Position numbers and translations under genes: made by a program | DNA from: Kangiella sp. | GTDB lineage: Bacteria > Pseudomonadota > Gammaproteobacteria > Enterobacterales > Kangiellaceae | DNA: 64,000 bases | Assembly: GCA_028284185.1 (NCBI GenBank) | Contig: JANQSG010000018.1 | Coordinates: 179,642 to 243,641, forward strand | Direction of reading: 5' to 3' | Shown: positions 18,606 to 29,903 of the stretch, one piece after another | How the letters are laid out: each line of letters opens with the position of its first letter | Numbering within the stretch: the first letter of the stretch is position 1 | Notes under the pieces: generated by a model | The model's input: only the letters and a program-made list of their open reading frames with translations | What the model was told of the DNA's origin: nothing | The model's database searches: none

Positions 18606-19769
18606 ATGAGCTTATATCAATTAACATCCTATTCAATGGCTTCAACTTTTATTACTCCATCCAATAATCCCCCTAACGAGTCGCTAAAACACTGGCTGGC
18701 CTTATCACAGGTCAATCTCAGCGGTAATAAACTGCTAAACTTTTTTGAGCATCATAGCGAACTCAAAACCTTGTTTGGTTTGAGTGAAACCCAATTGCAA
18801 AGCTATGGCTTTAGAAAAGGCTTAGCGAATCGTTTAGAAAAAGTCGATTGGCAAAAAGTTGAACAGGATTTGACCTGGTTCGATAGTAATAAAAAACAAT
18901 TGATCCCAATTAATTCGACGGATTACCCCGCCTTGTTAAAACAAATCAATGGCGCACCACCATTACTTTTTTGTTATGGCGATAAAGCATTGCTTAATCA
19001 ACATCAGATTGCCATCGTGGGTAGTCGCAATCCCAGTCCGCAAGGCAAAGATAATGCTCGCGAGTTTGCGCAGGTTTTAGCCCAAGCTGGCGCTGTAATC
19101 ACTAGTGGCATGGCCTTGGGCATTGATGGTTATGCTCATCAGGCGGCGGTTAATTATCAGTTAGCGACTATTGCAGTAATGGGCACTGGTCTTGATCGGA
19201 TCTACCCAGCACGCCATAAACAACTGGCAGAACAGATTATAGAAAAAGGCGCTTTAATCAGTGACTTTCCATTAGGTACTGGTGTTCGCGCGAGTAATTT
19301 CCCTACCCGCAATCGCATTATTACTGGCATGAGTCTGGGTACTTTGGTAGTGGAAGCCGCAGTAAAAAGCGGCTCATTAATCAGTGCGCGACTGGCATCC
19401 GAACAAGGACGCGAGGTCTTCGCTATTCCCGGCTCCATTCATAACCCATTGGCACGCGGTTGCCACCAATTGATCAAACAAGGTGCCAAACTGGTGGAAA
19501 CTGCCGAAGAGATTATTGAAGAATTACAGGCTTTAGCTTTGTGGCAACTTGAATCACAAACAGATCAATCTGATAAAACTCAAGCGGTTAATTTTGAACT
19601 GGATGCAGACTATCAATCGCTATTGGAGCAGATTGATTATGACGTAACCAGTATCGAACAAATCATTCAGCGCACGGGACTTGAAATAGCAGTAGTCAGC
19701 CATATGTTATTGCTGTTAGAATTGAATAATCATATTGATAGTGTCGCTGGCGGTTATCAAAGAAAGTAG
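18606..19769 (+). CDS. dprA: DNA-processing protein DprA
   Basis: Binds incoming single-stranded DNA and loads RecA during natural transformation. 387 residues: N-terminal SAM-like segment, a Rossmann-like DprA domain (AIVGSRNPSPQG, then ITSGMALGIDGYAHQ, then SDFPLGTGVRASNFPTRNRII) and a C-terminal winged-helix part (about 320-387). The ATG at 18606 lacks a clear ribosome site. The one at 18636 (MASTF) is an alternative that removes ten residues. It starts right after the upstream terminator. Confidence 0.95.
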   Translation: MSLYQLTSYSMASTFITPSNNPPNESLKHWLALSQVNLSGNKLLNFFEHHSELKTLFGLSETQLQSYGFRKGLANRLEKVDWQKVEQDLTWFDSNKKQLIPINSTDYPALLKQINGAPPLLFCYGDKALLNQHQIAIVGSRNPSPQGKDNAREFAQVLAQAGAVITSGMALGIDGYAHQAAVNYQLATIAVMGTGLDRIYPARHKQLAEQIIEKGALISDFPLGTGVRASNFPTRNRIITGMSLGTLVVEAAVKSGSLISARLASEQGREVFAIPGSIHNPLARGCHQLIKQGAKLVETAEEIIEELQALALWQLESQTDQSDKTQAVNFELDADYQSLLEQIDYDVTSIEQIIQRTGLEIAVVSHMLLLLELNNHIDSVAGGYQRK

Positions 19770-19865
19770 TTCCAGATAGTCTCAGGGAAACTAGTTTCAG
19801 CTTCCAGTCAGTATTCGTATGATATATCTAGCTTATTGTTATTCATAACAACCAAAGAGAGCTGA

Positions 19866-20345
19866 ATGAAAGAAGACGTACTCGACGTACTACTTTATAT
19901 CTTTGAAAACTTTCAAGACGAAGAAAGCAACCACATTTTCGCTAACGATTCTCTAGTTGAAGCCCTTGAAGACGTTGGATTTTCCGACGGTGAAATTAAA
20001 GGTGCCATCGACTGGTTAGATGGTTTGGTGGAAGCCACTTCAGACAAGTTTAAACCACATACTGCAACTCAAGGTGCGCTACGCGTATTTTCACCAAAAG
20101 AACAGTTGCAGCTTTCAGCGCGTACTCAAGGCGCCATAATGTTCTTTGAACAAATTGGGGTTTTGGATATGCACGCGCGTGAAATGGTCATTGACCGTAT
20201 GTTGGCACTAGGCCCGCAAGCTGACGAAGAAATCGAGCTGGATCGTCTGCGCTGGGTGGTGATGATGGTCTTGTTCAATATGCCGGATCGGGATGCTGAA
20301 TTCGCCTGGGTTGAACATTTAGATATGGGTTTAGCGGCACACTAG
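19866..20345 (+). CDS. smg: Smg family protein (DUF494)
   Basis: 159 residues, acidic, cytoplasmic. The start MKEDVLDVLLYIFENF and the late LDRLRWVVMMVLFNMPD are diagnostic of Smg/DUF494, which follows dprA in most gammaproteobacteria. Molecular function is not established. GAGAG upstream of the ATG acts as ribosome site; the gap from dprA is 96 bp. Confidence 0.95.
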   Translation: MKEDVLDVLLYIFENFQDEESNHIFANDSLVEALEDVGFSDGEIKGAIDWLDGLVEATSDKFKPHTATQGALRVFSPKEQLQLSARTQGAIMFFEQIGVLDMHAREMVIDRMLALGPQADEEIELDRLRWVVMMVLFNMPDRDAEFAWVEHLDMGLAAH

Positions 20346-20435
20346 GGAACCTGCTTAAACCCCAAAGCGGCAATTAGTCGTTCATAATTAAAACTGTGGT
20401 ATTCTCCACTTAAAGCTTTCTGCCCTTAAAAACTT

Positions 20436-20921
20436 ATGAAAATTATTGCTATTTTCGGCTTATTAATCGTCAACCCGACCCTGCTTGCCAATGATTGCCA
20501 ACTTGATCAGCTTAAATTCCTACAAGGCCAATGGCTTGATAATTCTGGTAAGAATCTGGTTAGCGAATCCTGGAATCAAGTCAGCAGTAAAACCCTTGAA
20601 GGCTTCGGTCAAGTCAAAACTAAACATGGCGAAATTCGTAATCAAGAAGCCTTAATCATCACCGAAATGGATGGACAGCTTTTTTATATTGCCAAGCCCA
20701 AACAAAATCAACTAGCGACTGCTTTTGTCTTAATCTCTTGTAATGATAATCGCCTCATCTTTGTCAACGAACAGCACGATTTTCCACAAAGAATTATTTA
20801 TCAATATCATGCTGCCACAAAAACAACCGATGAATTTATCAATGTTGATGTGCACAATAATCAAGGGCAGGGCTTTAATCTAAAGTTTCACCGCCCTAAC
20901 TTAAAAGCCATTAAAAACTAG
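20436..20921 (+). CDS. DUF6265 family exported protein
   Basis: 161 residues with a short signal peptide (MKIIAIFGLLIVNPTLLA). The mature part has the DUF6265 features: LKFLQGQW at the start, SESWNQVSSKTLEGFG, LFYIAKP, and the conserved HDFPQRIIYQY. The fold is probably a lipocalin-like beta-barrel; no function is known. Its stop TAG overlaps the GTG start of the following transporter, so the two are translationally coupled. Confidence 0.85.
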   Translation: MKIIAIFGLLIVNPTLLANDCQLDQLKFLQGQWLDNSGKNLVSESWNQVSSKTLEGFGQVKTKHGEIRNQEALIITEMDGQLFYIAKPKQNQLATAFVLISCNDNRLIFVNEQHDFPQRIIYQYHAATKTTDEFINVDVHNNQGQGFNLKFHRPNLKAIKN

Positions 20922-21535
20922 TGTTTATTCAAGGAGTTATCTTAGGGCTGGCCCTTTCAGCCCCCATTGGCATTATTGGACTCTGGTGTATTCAACGCTC
21001 TATCAATCAAGGCTTTATTTATGGTTTTGCTACCGGCTTGGGCGCAGTAATTGCTGATATTATCTTTGCCTTATTGGCTGCTTTGGGTTTTACTAAAATT
21101 CTCGCGCCTTTGCTCCAAAATAATCCCTGGCCCAGTTTAATTGGGGCAGCAATGGTAGTTTATTTAGGAATAAAGTCCATTATTCAATCGAATTTCAATA
21201 ATAGAAGCGTATCGATTCAGCAGCAAGGCTCCATCATTCGCGCCTTTATGAGCTCTTTTGTATTGATTTTAACCCACCCTGCAGCAATTCTAGTCTTTCT
21301 GGCCATCTTCACTGCGATAGGAATCAACCTGGAAAATGATCAATCATGGCAACAAATCGGCTTATTCCTGTTGGGATTATTACTGGGTGGTATCTGCTGG
21401 TGGCTATTCTTGGCCGGAATATCCAGCCTTATCGGAAAGAAAATGACTCCAAATTTGATGTCTAAATTTAATCTGATATCAAGCTTATTAATTATAGGTT
21501 TCGGAATTTGGCTAGGCTGGAAAAGCTTCCAATAA
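20921..21535 (+). CDS. LysE family translocator
   Basis: 204-residue membrane protein with about six helices. GVILGLALSAPIGIIGLWCIQRSI is the LysE/RhtB first helix with the conserved Pro. GFATGLGAVIADIIFALLAALGF follows, and THPAAILVFLAIF is near residue 126. Family members export amino acids; the substrate here is unknown. The GTG start overlaps the previous stop (TAGTG), and no separate ribosome site is visible. Confidence 0.88.
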   Translation: MFIQGVILGLALSAPIGIIGLWCIQRSINQGFIYGFATGLGAVIADIIFALLAALGFTKILAPLLQNNPWPSLIGAAMVVYLGIKSIIQSNFNNRSVSIQQQGSIIRAFMSSFVLILTHPAAILVFLAIFTAIGINLENDQSWQQIGLFLLGLLLGGICWWLFLAGISSLIGKKMTPNLMSKFNLISSLLIIGFGIWLGWKSFQ

Positions 21536-21624
21536 ATTACCGATAAGCCTATTCAACACCATAGAAAATCTGTAAAATTCGCTCATTATTTGTTCGGCAC
21601 TGTTTATTTTATTAGAGGTTTGTT

Positions 21625-22131
21625 ATGTCTAACGCTTTTGTTGCGATTTTGATGGGTTCTGATTCAGATTTACCAACCATGCAAAAAACCTACGACACTT
21701 TGAAAAGTCTAGGTGTTACTGTTGAAATGAAAATCACTTCAGCTCACCGTACTCCAGCCCAAACTCACGCTTATGTGAAAGATGCTGAAGAACGTGGTTG
21801 TAAGGTATTTATCTGCGCTGCGGGTCTTGCAGCTCACTTAGCCGGGGCTGTTGCAGGCCTTACCGTTAAACCAGTAATTGGCGTACCAATGGCTGGCGGT
21901 CCATTAAATGGCCAAGACTCGTTACTTTCTACCGTCATGATGCCTGGTGGTGTTCCTGTAGCTACTGTTGCAGTAGGTTCTGCAGGTGCTAAAAATGCAG
22001 CCTATTTAGCTGCTCAAATGTTAGCTATTGGTGATGAAACTGTAGCTAAAGCGGTAGCTGATGATCGAGTAGCTAATATGAATGCGGTAGTAGCTAAAGA
22101 CGCCGCTTTACAAGAAAAATTAGGAGCATAA
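21625..22131 (+). CDS. purE: N5-carboxyaminoimidazole ribonucleotide mutase (PurE)
   Basis: De novo purine synthesis: rearranges N5-CAIR to CAIR. 168 residues, class I Pur[12 protein letters not shown] is the phosphate-binding start, followed by [13 protein letters not shown] with the catalytic His, and [19 protein letters not shown]. Ribosome site AGAGGT at suitable spacing. purK, usually next to purE, is not here, so N5-CAIR synthetase must be encoded elsewhere. Confidence 0.97.
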   Translation: MSNAFVAILMGSDSDLPTMQKTYDTLKSLGVTVEMKITSAHRTPAQTHAYVKDAEERGCKVFICAAGLAAHLAGAVAGLTVKPVIGVPMAGGPLNGQDSLLSTVMMPGGVPVATVAVGSAGAKNAAYLAAQMLAIGDETVAKAVADDRVANMNAVVAKDAALQEKLGA

Positions 22132-22161
22132 GTTTCTGATTTAACTGTAAATAGTTATACT

Positions 22162-22187
22162 AAGGCCAGATTCTTCTGGCCTTTTTT
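22162..22187 (+). terminator. Rho-independent terminator after purE
   Basis: Stem AAGGCCAGA (22162-22170) / TCTGGCCTT (22175-22183), loop TTCT, T run to 22187. It ends six bases before the tsaC start codon. Confidence 0.9.
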
Positions 22188-22193
22188 ATTGAG

Positions 22194-24734
<2,541 letters not shown>

Positions 24735-24769
24735 CTTCCCATAACCATTTGTAAAATTTTATATCAAGC

Positions 24770-24800
24770 AAAAGCCTGTGACCATTTCACAGGCTTTTTT
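24770..24800 (+). terminator. Rho-independent terminator after hemB
   Basis: Stem AAAAGCCTGTGA / TCACAGGCTTTT (24770-24781 and 24787-24798) followed by further T. Confidence 0.9.
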
Positions 24801-24851
24801 GCTTTTGGCTGTGCTAGAGTTAGCATCGCACCAATGAATAGGAGTAACCAA

Positions 24852-25553
24852 ATGCGTCTTTTAATTCTGTTCCTCAGTTTAACTCTGGTAAGTTGCAAAA
24901 CTACCGATCTTGCCCAAGTGCTGGATACCCTAGGCGGCCAGCAAGGGCTTTCGCAACAAACGGTTGCCGCTGGCTTGAAACAAGCGCTACAAGTAGGCAC
25001 CGAAAAAACCGTATTTAACACTAATCGTAATGGTGGCTTTAGCCAAAATCCTTTAATCAAGATTCTGGTGCCTGAAAAGCTGGACAAGGTCGCTTCAACC
25101 GTCCGTAAAATTGGGCTTGGCTCTTACGTGGATACATTTGAGCTGCAAATGAATCGTGCTGCCGAATCTGCCGCAGGCGAGGCCAAAGCAGTATTTTTTG
25201 ATGCCATTAGTCGTATGAGCTGGCAGGATGCCTGGGGAATTTTGCGTGGCGGTGAAAATGCAGCAACAAACTATTTTAAACAACATACTTCCACTGCTCT
25301 TCGCAATCGTTTCGGGCCGATTATCAAAAGCAATATGCAAAAGGTAGGTTTTTATAAGGATTATAATAAGTTGTTAGATACTTATAACGCTATCCCTTTT
25401 ACTAAAAAACAAGACCTATCCATAGAAACCTATGTCACGGATCAAGCTTTGGATGGTTTATTCACTTTAGTAGCACAAGAAGAAGCCAAAATCCGCCGTG
25501 ATCCAGTTGCACGCACTACAGAACTACTAAGAAAAGTTTTTGCTGCACAATAG
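24852..25553 (+). CDS. DUF4197 domain lipoprotein
   Basis: Start at ATG 24852, with AGGAGT nine bases upstream. The ATG at 24834 would place that ribosome site inside the gene. The 233-residue precursor opens with a lipoprotein signal (MRLLILFLSLTLVSC, Cys at 15). The body is DUF4197: GLKQALQVGTEKTVF, then FNTNRNGGFSQNPLIKI, then MNRAAESAAGEAK, and PVARTTELLRKVF at the end. It is probably anchored to a membrane facing the periplasm; the function of the family is unknown. Confidence 0.9.
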   Translation: MRLLILFLSLTLVSCKTTDLAQVLDTLGGQQGLSQQTVAAGLKQALQVGTEKTVFNTNRNGGFSQNPLIKILVPEKLDKVASTVRKIGLGSYVDTFELQMNRAAESAAGEAKAVFFDAISRMSWQDAWGILRGGENAATNYFKQHTSTALRNRFGPIIKSNMQKVGFYKDYNKLLDTYNAIPFTKKQDLSIETYVTDQALDGLFTLVAQEEAKIRRDPVARTTELLRKVFAAQ

Positions 25554-25646
25554 CGACACTTCAATAATCACTGGACTGACCTCTAGCAATTAATTGAAAA
25601 TTCAGGTATTAATAGCTTATCAATGATTAATGATTGGTAAGCTAAT

Positions 25647-26522
25647 TTGCCCCCCTATCCTTACAATGACATTACCTTTCAGGCAGCTGATGGTTATGAA
25701 CTCAAAGGCGCCATTTACCCTGCTTTAGATTCAAAGCGCTTTTTAATTATCGGCTCAGCTTTTGGGGTACCTTTTCAATACTATAAACACATTGCCAATT
25801 ACTTAGCTGAAAATGGTATTAATACGCTGGTATTCGATTATCGTGGCATTAGCCATTCCAAAGAAGGCAATATGGCGACTAATGGTATTTTGATGCAACA
25901 CTGGGGTGAATTGGACTTAGAAGCAGCCATTCAATTCGTTCAGTCTCAAGAAAACATAAACGAAATTAATTATTTAGGCCATAGCGCTGGCGGCCAGCTA
26001 TTAGGCTTAGCTAAATCCAGCCCTGCTATCAATAAAATCATTATTGCTGCCAGTGGTGTCGGCACCTGGCGCAAATGGCCTGGGCTACAAAAATATATGC
26101 TTGCTATAGTTTGGTATTTAGCTTTTCCGCTGGTCAAACTGTTTCAAAAAGGCGATTATTTTCATTCCAAAATGTTAGGGCCTATTCCAGTGCCCAAACA
26201 TGCGGTCGATCAATGGCTCACCTGGGCTCGCTCTGAAGATTATTTATTTACCCCAAAACATGGTTTGGATTTATCAGCTTATGCTCAAATCCAGGCAGAT
26301 ATTTTAGGACTGACGATTTCCGATGATTGGTATGCGCCCCAAACAGCGCGTGATGCTTTATTGGAGCATTACCCGCATTGTCAAAAACAAACCTTGCTGA
26401 TCAAACCTGAACAATTAGCCCTTAAGGCCATTGGTCATTTTGGACTTTTTAAGAAAAAGCAGGAAATTGAACGGGGAATATGGCAACCTATGCTTAATTT
26501 TTTAAACGGAACCACCAAATGA
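25647..26522 (+). CDS. Alpha/beta-fold hydrolase (predicted esterase)
   Basis: 291 residues, cytoplasmic. GSAFGVPFQYYKHIANYL is the oxyanion region, LVFDYRGISHS follows, and the nucleophile elbow is GHSAGGQLL (Ser about residue 115). A late SDDWYAP (acid region) and IGHFGLF supply the likely acid and His. An in-frame TAA at 25638 leaves only TTG 25647 as a reasonable start, and its ribosome site is weak. It overlaps the next gene by 4 bp (ATGA), so hydrolase and thioesterase are co-translated. Confidence 0.82.
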   Translation: MPPYPYNDITFQAADGYELKGAIYPALDSKRFLIIGSAFGVPFQYYKHIANYLAENGINTLVFDYRGISHSKEGNMATNGILMQHWGELDLEAAIQFVQSQENINEINYLGHSAGGQLLGLAKSSPAINKIIIAASGVGTWRKWPGLQKYMLAIVWYLAFPLVKLFQKGDYFHSKMLGPIPVPKHAVDQWLTWARSEDYLFTPKHGLDLSAYAQIQADILGLTISDDWYAPQTARDALLEHYPHCQKQTLLIKPEQLALKAIGHFGLFKKKQEIERGIWQPMLNFLNGTTK

Positions 26523-27028
26523 GCGACCGACCAAAGAAAAAAGCCGAAGCCATTGAAACCTGGAATTTTGTATTTCCCAATCAAAGCAATCCTTATGGCA
26601 ATATGTTTGGTGGCGAATTGTTAGCTATTATGGATTCAACCGCTGCAATGGCCGCGATCCGCTATTCAGGTAAAACCGTTTCTACCGCTTCATCCGAACG
26701 AGTTATTTTCAAACACCCGATTTTTGTCGGCGATCGCATAAAAACCATTGCTAAAGTGGTTTTAGTGGGCAAAAGCTCTATGATGGTCAGAACCGATGTA
26801 TTTGTGGATAAAGGTGAATCTGGCGGTGATGACTCAAAAGATATCTTAAGCACTACCGCTCATTTTACATTAGTCGCTTTTGACGAGAAGCGTGTACCAA
26901 CTGAAGTACCAGAATTAATTATTGAAACCGAAAAAGAACACAAACATCATGAATTGGCTCAGCAAATTAAAAACCACGTGAAAAGACGCGAAGAGCGAAT
27001 TAAACACGTGGTTGAGAAGTGGGGTTAG
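26519..27028 (+). CDS. Acyl-CoA thioesterase, hotdog fold
   Basis: 169 residues. A single hotdog domain: NPYGNMFGGELLAIMDSTAA (helix with conserved Asp), then FKHPIFVGDRIKTIAKVV, then TTAHFTLVAFDE. The C-terminal 35 residues are highly charged and helical. Family members hydrolyse acyl-CoA; chain length is unknown. It is translationally coupled to the upstream hydrolase. Confidence 0.88.
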   Translation: MSDRPKKKAEAIETWNFVFPNQSNPYGNMFGGELLAIMDSTAAMAAIRYSGKTVSTASSERVIFKHPIFVGDRIKTIAKVVLVGKSSMMVRTDVFVDKGESGGDDSKDILSTTAHFTLVAFDEKRVPTEVPELIIETEKEHKHHELAQQIKNHVKRREERIKHVVEKWG

Positions 27029-27031
27029 ATA

Positions 27032-27223
27032 TTATGAGTTACACTTTTTTTTCATCAGTCTGGAACCAGTAACTCTTTTGTCTGATACACAATTTTTCTT
27101 CTTTTGTTTTTTTTCTTCCGTTTTTGAATTTTGAATTGAATCAGTTTTAGCTATATTCATTCCTTCTTGTGTAGTCGAACAAGCCGATAGAACTAAAATT
27201 GATAATAAAATTAATCTTTTCAT
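27032..27223 (-). CDS. Small lipoprotein with C-terminal VTGSRL-KKxC motif
   Basis: 63 residues: lipoprotein signal MKRLILLSILVLSAC, a Lys/Glu-rich linker, then CVSDKRVTGSRLMKKKC. The C-x(n)-TGSR-x-(K/R)-x-C tail recurs in many short gammaproteobacterial lipoproteins of unknown role. Convergent with the thioesterase (stops 3 bp apart). Confidence 0.7.
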   Translation of the reverse strand: MKRLILLSILVLSACSTTQEGMNIAKTDSIQNSKTEEKKQKKKNCVSDKRVTGSRLMKKKCNS

Positions 27224-27311
27224 TTAACAGACATCCTGGTAATTAGCGAACATAAGGGAGGGATACTAACACTCACACTCAATAATACCAATTAAATAAA
27301 TGTATCAATAC

Positions 27312-27938
27312 TTATCTCGTTAAAAACTCTCCATCCACTTCGATGGAAATCTTATCGCCAACCAGTCCCAAATAAGCATCAACACCAAAGTCTGAGCGCT
27401 TAAAATTAGTAGATGCTTTAAAGCCAAGGGTATATTTACCTGTCAATAAATTATTGGCTCCGCCATTAAAAGTTACCTTTAAATCTATTGGCTTAGTAAT
27501 ACTCTTTAAAGTCAGCTGTCCTTTAATCATAAACTGACCATCAGAAATTCTAGTTACCAAAATCGATTTGAAAAAGGCTTGCGGAAATCTTTTAGTATCT
27601 AACCAGCTTGAGCTTGCCAAAGTTTCTTCAAAATCTTGATCATTGACATCAACTGAAGTCATATCAATAGCAGCATCTAACTTCATTTCAAGTGGTGTTT
27701 GAGGATCAAAGTCCAGACTGGCATCAAAACCGTTAAAGCGACCCACATAATCGGATAAACCTAAGTGATTAACTCTAAAAATTAAACTGGAATGCTTTGG
27801 ATCGAGCTGATATTGTCCTGCTCTGAGTTCTATTAATTCTGTTTTAACATTTGGTTTAAGAAGTGTAGTACACGCAACTAACAATAAAAGGCTTATGATA
27901 CCTAAAACAAACTTTGTCAAAAGTATCATATGTTTCAT
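27312..27938 (-). CDS. YceI family lipoprotein
   Basis: 208 residues. A lipobox LVAC follows a hydrophobic stretch (Cys about 23). The mature protein is a YceI lipocalin-like barrel: YQLDPKHSSLIFRVNHLGLSDYVGRF, then VDVNDQDFEETL, then WLDTKRFPQAFFKS, then GQLTLKSITKPI, then FGVDAYLGLVGDKISIEV. YceI barrels bind isoprenoid-like lipids. It lies 3 bp after rhlB on the same strand. Confidence 0.93.
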   Translation of the reverse strand: MKHMILLTKFVLGIISLLLLVACTTLLKPNVKTELIELRAGQYQLDPKHSSLIFRVNHLGLSDYVGRFNGFDASLDFDPQTPLEMKLDAAIDMTSVDVNDQDFEETLASSSWLDTKRFPQAFFKSILVTRISDGQFMIKGQLTLKSITKPIDLKVTFNGGANNLLTGKYTLGFKASTNFKRSDFGVDAYLGLVGDKISIEVDGEFLTR

Positions 27939-27941
27939 GTG

Positions 27942-29198
27942 TTATCTTTTCTGTGGTCTTGGTTTACCACCACGTCTTTGCGCAGGGTGACGGCGTTTCT
28001 GCGGTAAAGGTACCGATGGCTTTAGATCTGCCATATAATCGGATTTAATCTCTAACTTTGGTAATTCATGGCCAATATATTGCTCTATCGCTGTTAAATT
28101 CATGGCAAAATCTTCACCAGCAAAGCTTACTGCATCGCCTTCTGCCCCGGCTCTTGCTGTACGTCCAATGCGATGCACATAATCCTCTGGATCATCGGGC
28201 AAATGGAAGTTAAACACATGAGACACACCATCAATATGCAAACCGCGGGCGGCTACATCAGTACAAACTAAAACGTTAACTTTGTTGTTTTCCAGCTCAC
28301 CCAATAAACGCAGGCGCTTTTTCTGATGAACATCACCGGTTAACATTTCAACCGCAATATCATTACCTTTTAAACAAGCCCATACATGCTCGGCAGCTCG
28401 CTTGGTATTGGTAAACACAATGGAACGCTCAGGTTGCAAACGTTGCATCAAACCTACCAGCAAAGGTAAAGCTTCTTCGCGACTAGGATAAAATAAAGCT
28501 TCACTGATTTTCTTAGCGGTAACTTGAGTCGCTTGCACCTGCACATGTTGCGGATTGTGCATATGCTCATAAGCCAACTCCTGAACTCGGTGCGATAAGG
28601 TCGCTGAGAATAATAGGTTTAAACGATCATTGGCAGGCGGCATTCTTCTAAACAAATAGCGAATATCCTTGATAAAGCCCAAATCAAACATCCGATCCGC
28701 TTCATCCAGTACCACCGAATCAATCGCTTCCAGGCCATAGGCATGCTGTTTGTAATAATCAATCAGTCTTCCTGTGGTGCCAATCAGAATATCAACGCCC
28801 TTTTCCAGCGACAGGCGTTGTTTTTCATAATCCTCGCCCCCATATACTACGCGTATCTTGAGTTGTGTATATTTGGCCAGTTGCACTGCATCTTTGGCAA
28901 TTTGCACTGCCAATTCACGAGTTGGAGCCATGATTAATGATCGTGGCTCATTAGGACGACGACCTTCGATTTCCGGCAAAACGAGTATATCGTTCATAAT
29001 GCCCAGCAGGAAGGCAATGGTTTTACCGGTACCGGTTTGTCCCTGGCCAGCCACATTTTGGCCTTTTAATAATAGTGGCAAAGTTTTCGCCTGAATCGGC
29101 GTACAGCGTTCAAAACCTAAGTCTTTGACCGCTTTTAATAGTTTCGGATGCAGGCCTAACTCGGCGAATGTAACATTTGATAGATGGGAAGTGTCCAT
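27942..29198 (-). CDS. rhlB: ATP-dependent RNA helicase RhlB
   Basis: DEAD-box helicase of the RNA degradosome, 418 residues from the chosen start (ATG 29196-29198, [19 protein letters not shown], which aligns with the E. coli N-terminus). A longer version from 29249 is less likely. Motifs: [12 protein letters not shown] (Q motif), [10 protein letters not shown] (Walker A), [28 protein letters not shown] and [10 protein letters not shown]. The C-terminal tail is basic ([19 protein letters not shown]), for RNA binding. It is divergent from trxA, as in enterobacteria. Confidence 0.96.
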   Translation of the reverse strand: MDTSHLSNVTFAELGLHPKLLKAVKDLGFERCTPIQAKTLPLLLKGQNVAGQGQTGTGKTIAFLLGIMNDILVLPEIEGRRPNEPRSLIMAPTRELAVQIAKDAVQLAKYTQLKIRVVYGGEDYEKQRLSLEKGVDILIGTTGRLIDYYKQHAYGLEAIDSVVLDEADRMFDLGFIKDIRYLFRRMPPANDRLNLLFSATLSHRVQELAYEHMHNPQHVQVQATQVTAKKISEALFYPSREEALPLLVGLMQRLQPERSIVFTNTKRAAEHVWACLKGNDIAVEMLTGDVHQKKRLRLLGELENNKVNVLVCTDVAARGLHIDGVSHVFNFHLPDDPEDYVHRIGRTARAGAEGDAVSFAGEDFAMNLTAIEQYIGHELPKLEIKSDYMADLKPSVPLPQKRRHPAQRRGGKPRPQKR

Positions 29199-29308
29199 AT
29201 AGTAAATTTTTACCGTGAGCGCTTGCAAATTAGCGCTTGTTTGTTTCAAATAGTGCCATTGTGAGCATCTAATGGCTTAAGCGCAAGCGATAGCAGGAGA
29301 ATATTTTA

Positions 29309-29635
29309 ATGAGTGACAAAATTGTTTATTTAAGCGACGCAACTTTTGACGCAGAAGTATTAAACGCCGAAGGCCCAGTATTGGTCGATTATTGGGCAGA
29401 GTGGTGTGGGCCTTGTAAAATGATAGCCCCAATTCTGGACGAAATCGCCGAAGAATACGAAGGCAAAGTTAAAGTTACCAAGTTAAACATCGACGAAAAT
29501 AACGAAACACCACCGAAATTTGGTATCCGTGGCATTCCAACTTTGATGCTATTTAAAGGTGGGCAGGTAGAAGCCACTAAAGTTGGCGCTTTATCAAAAT
29601 CTCAATTAATGGCCTTTATTGATTCGAATCTTTAA
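29309..29635 (+). CDS. trxA: Thioredoxin 1
   Basis: 108-residue cytoplasmic thioredoxin with active site [10 protein letters not shown], buried Asp in DYWAEW, and the cis-Pro loop RGIPTLMLF. Ribosome site AGGAG precedes the ATG. It is divergent from rhlB; the rho gene that often follows is absent here. Confidence 0.97.
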   Translation: MSDKIVYLSDATFDAEVLNAEGPVLVDYWAEWCGPCKMIAPILDEIAEEYEGKVKVTKLNIDENNETPPKFGIRGIPTLMLFKGGQVEATKVGALSKSQLMAFIDSNL

Positions 29636-29658
29636 TCAGTTCATTAATTCTGGATTGA

Positions 29659-29685
29659 AAAAGAGGCTTTTATGCCTCTTTTTTG
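29659..29685 (+). terminator. Rho-independent terminator after trxA
   Basis: AAAAAGAGGC (29659-29668), loop TTTTAT, GCCTCTTTTTT (29675-29685). Confidence 0.9.
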
Positions 29686-29833
29686 TGCCTGAGTTTCGGC
29701 TAACTTAGGCATTATCCTCAGATTAGGGAAATTTCAATTAGAAGATTCTGCATCAACTACAGAATGACGAGCTAATAGGGAGTGACGATCCACCAATAAC
29801 CCCAAAAAAATTAAGTTTTTCTTAAAAAGATCC

Positions 29834-29861
29834 CTTGATCTCCTAAAGCCAGCCCTTATAT
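29834..29861 (+). promoter_or_regulatory. Candidate sigma-32 (heat-shock) promoter of dnaK
   Basis: CTTGATC at 29834-29840 (consensus CTTGAAA), a 12-base spacer, then CCCTTATAT at 29853-29861 (consensus CCCCATNT). It lies 43 bp before the dnaK ATG. The fit is good but not perfect. Confidence 0.5.
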
Positions 29862-29903
29862 AGGTTTCAAGCAAGTTTTAACTGTATTTTTCGGAGTAGA
29901 AAA

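Noticed and set aside
24764-25087. 107-codon leftward frame over the start of the DUF4197 gene
   Set aside because: Runs through the hemB terminator and opposes a well-supported lipoprotein gene.
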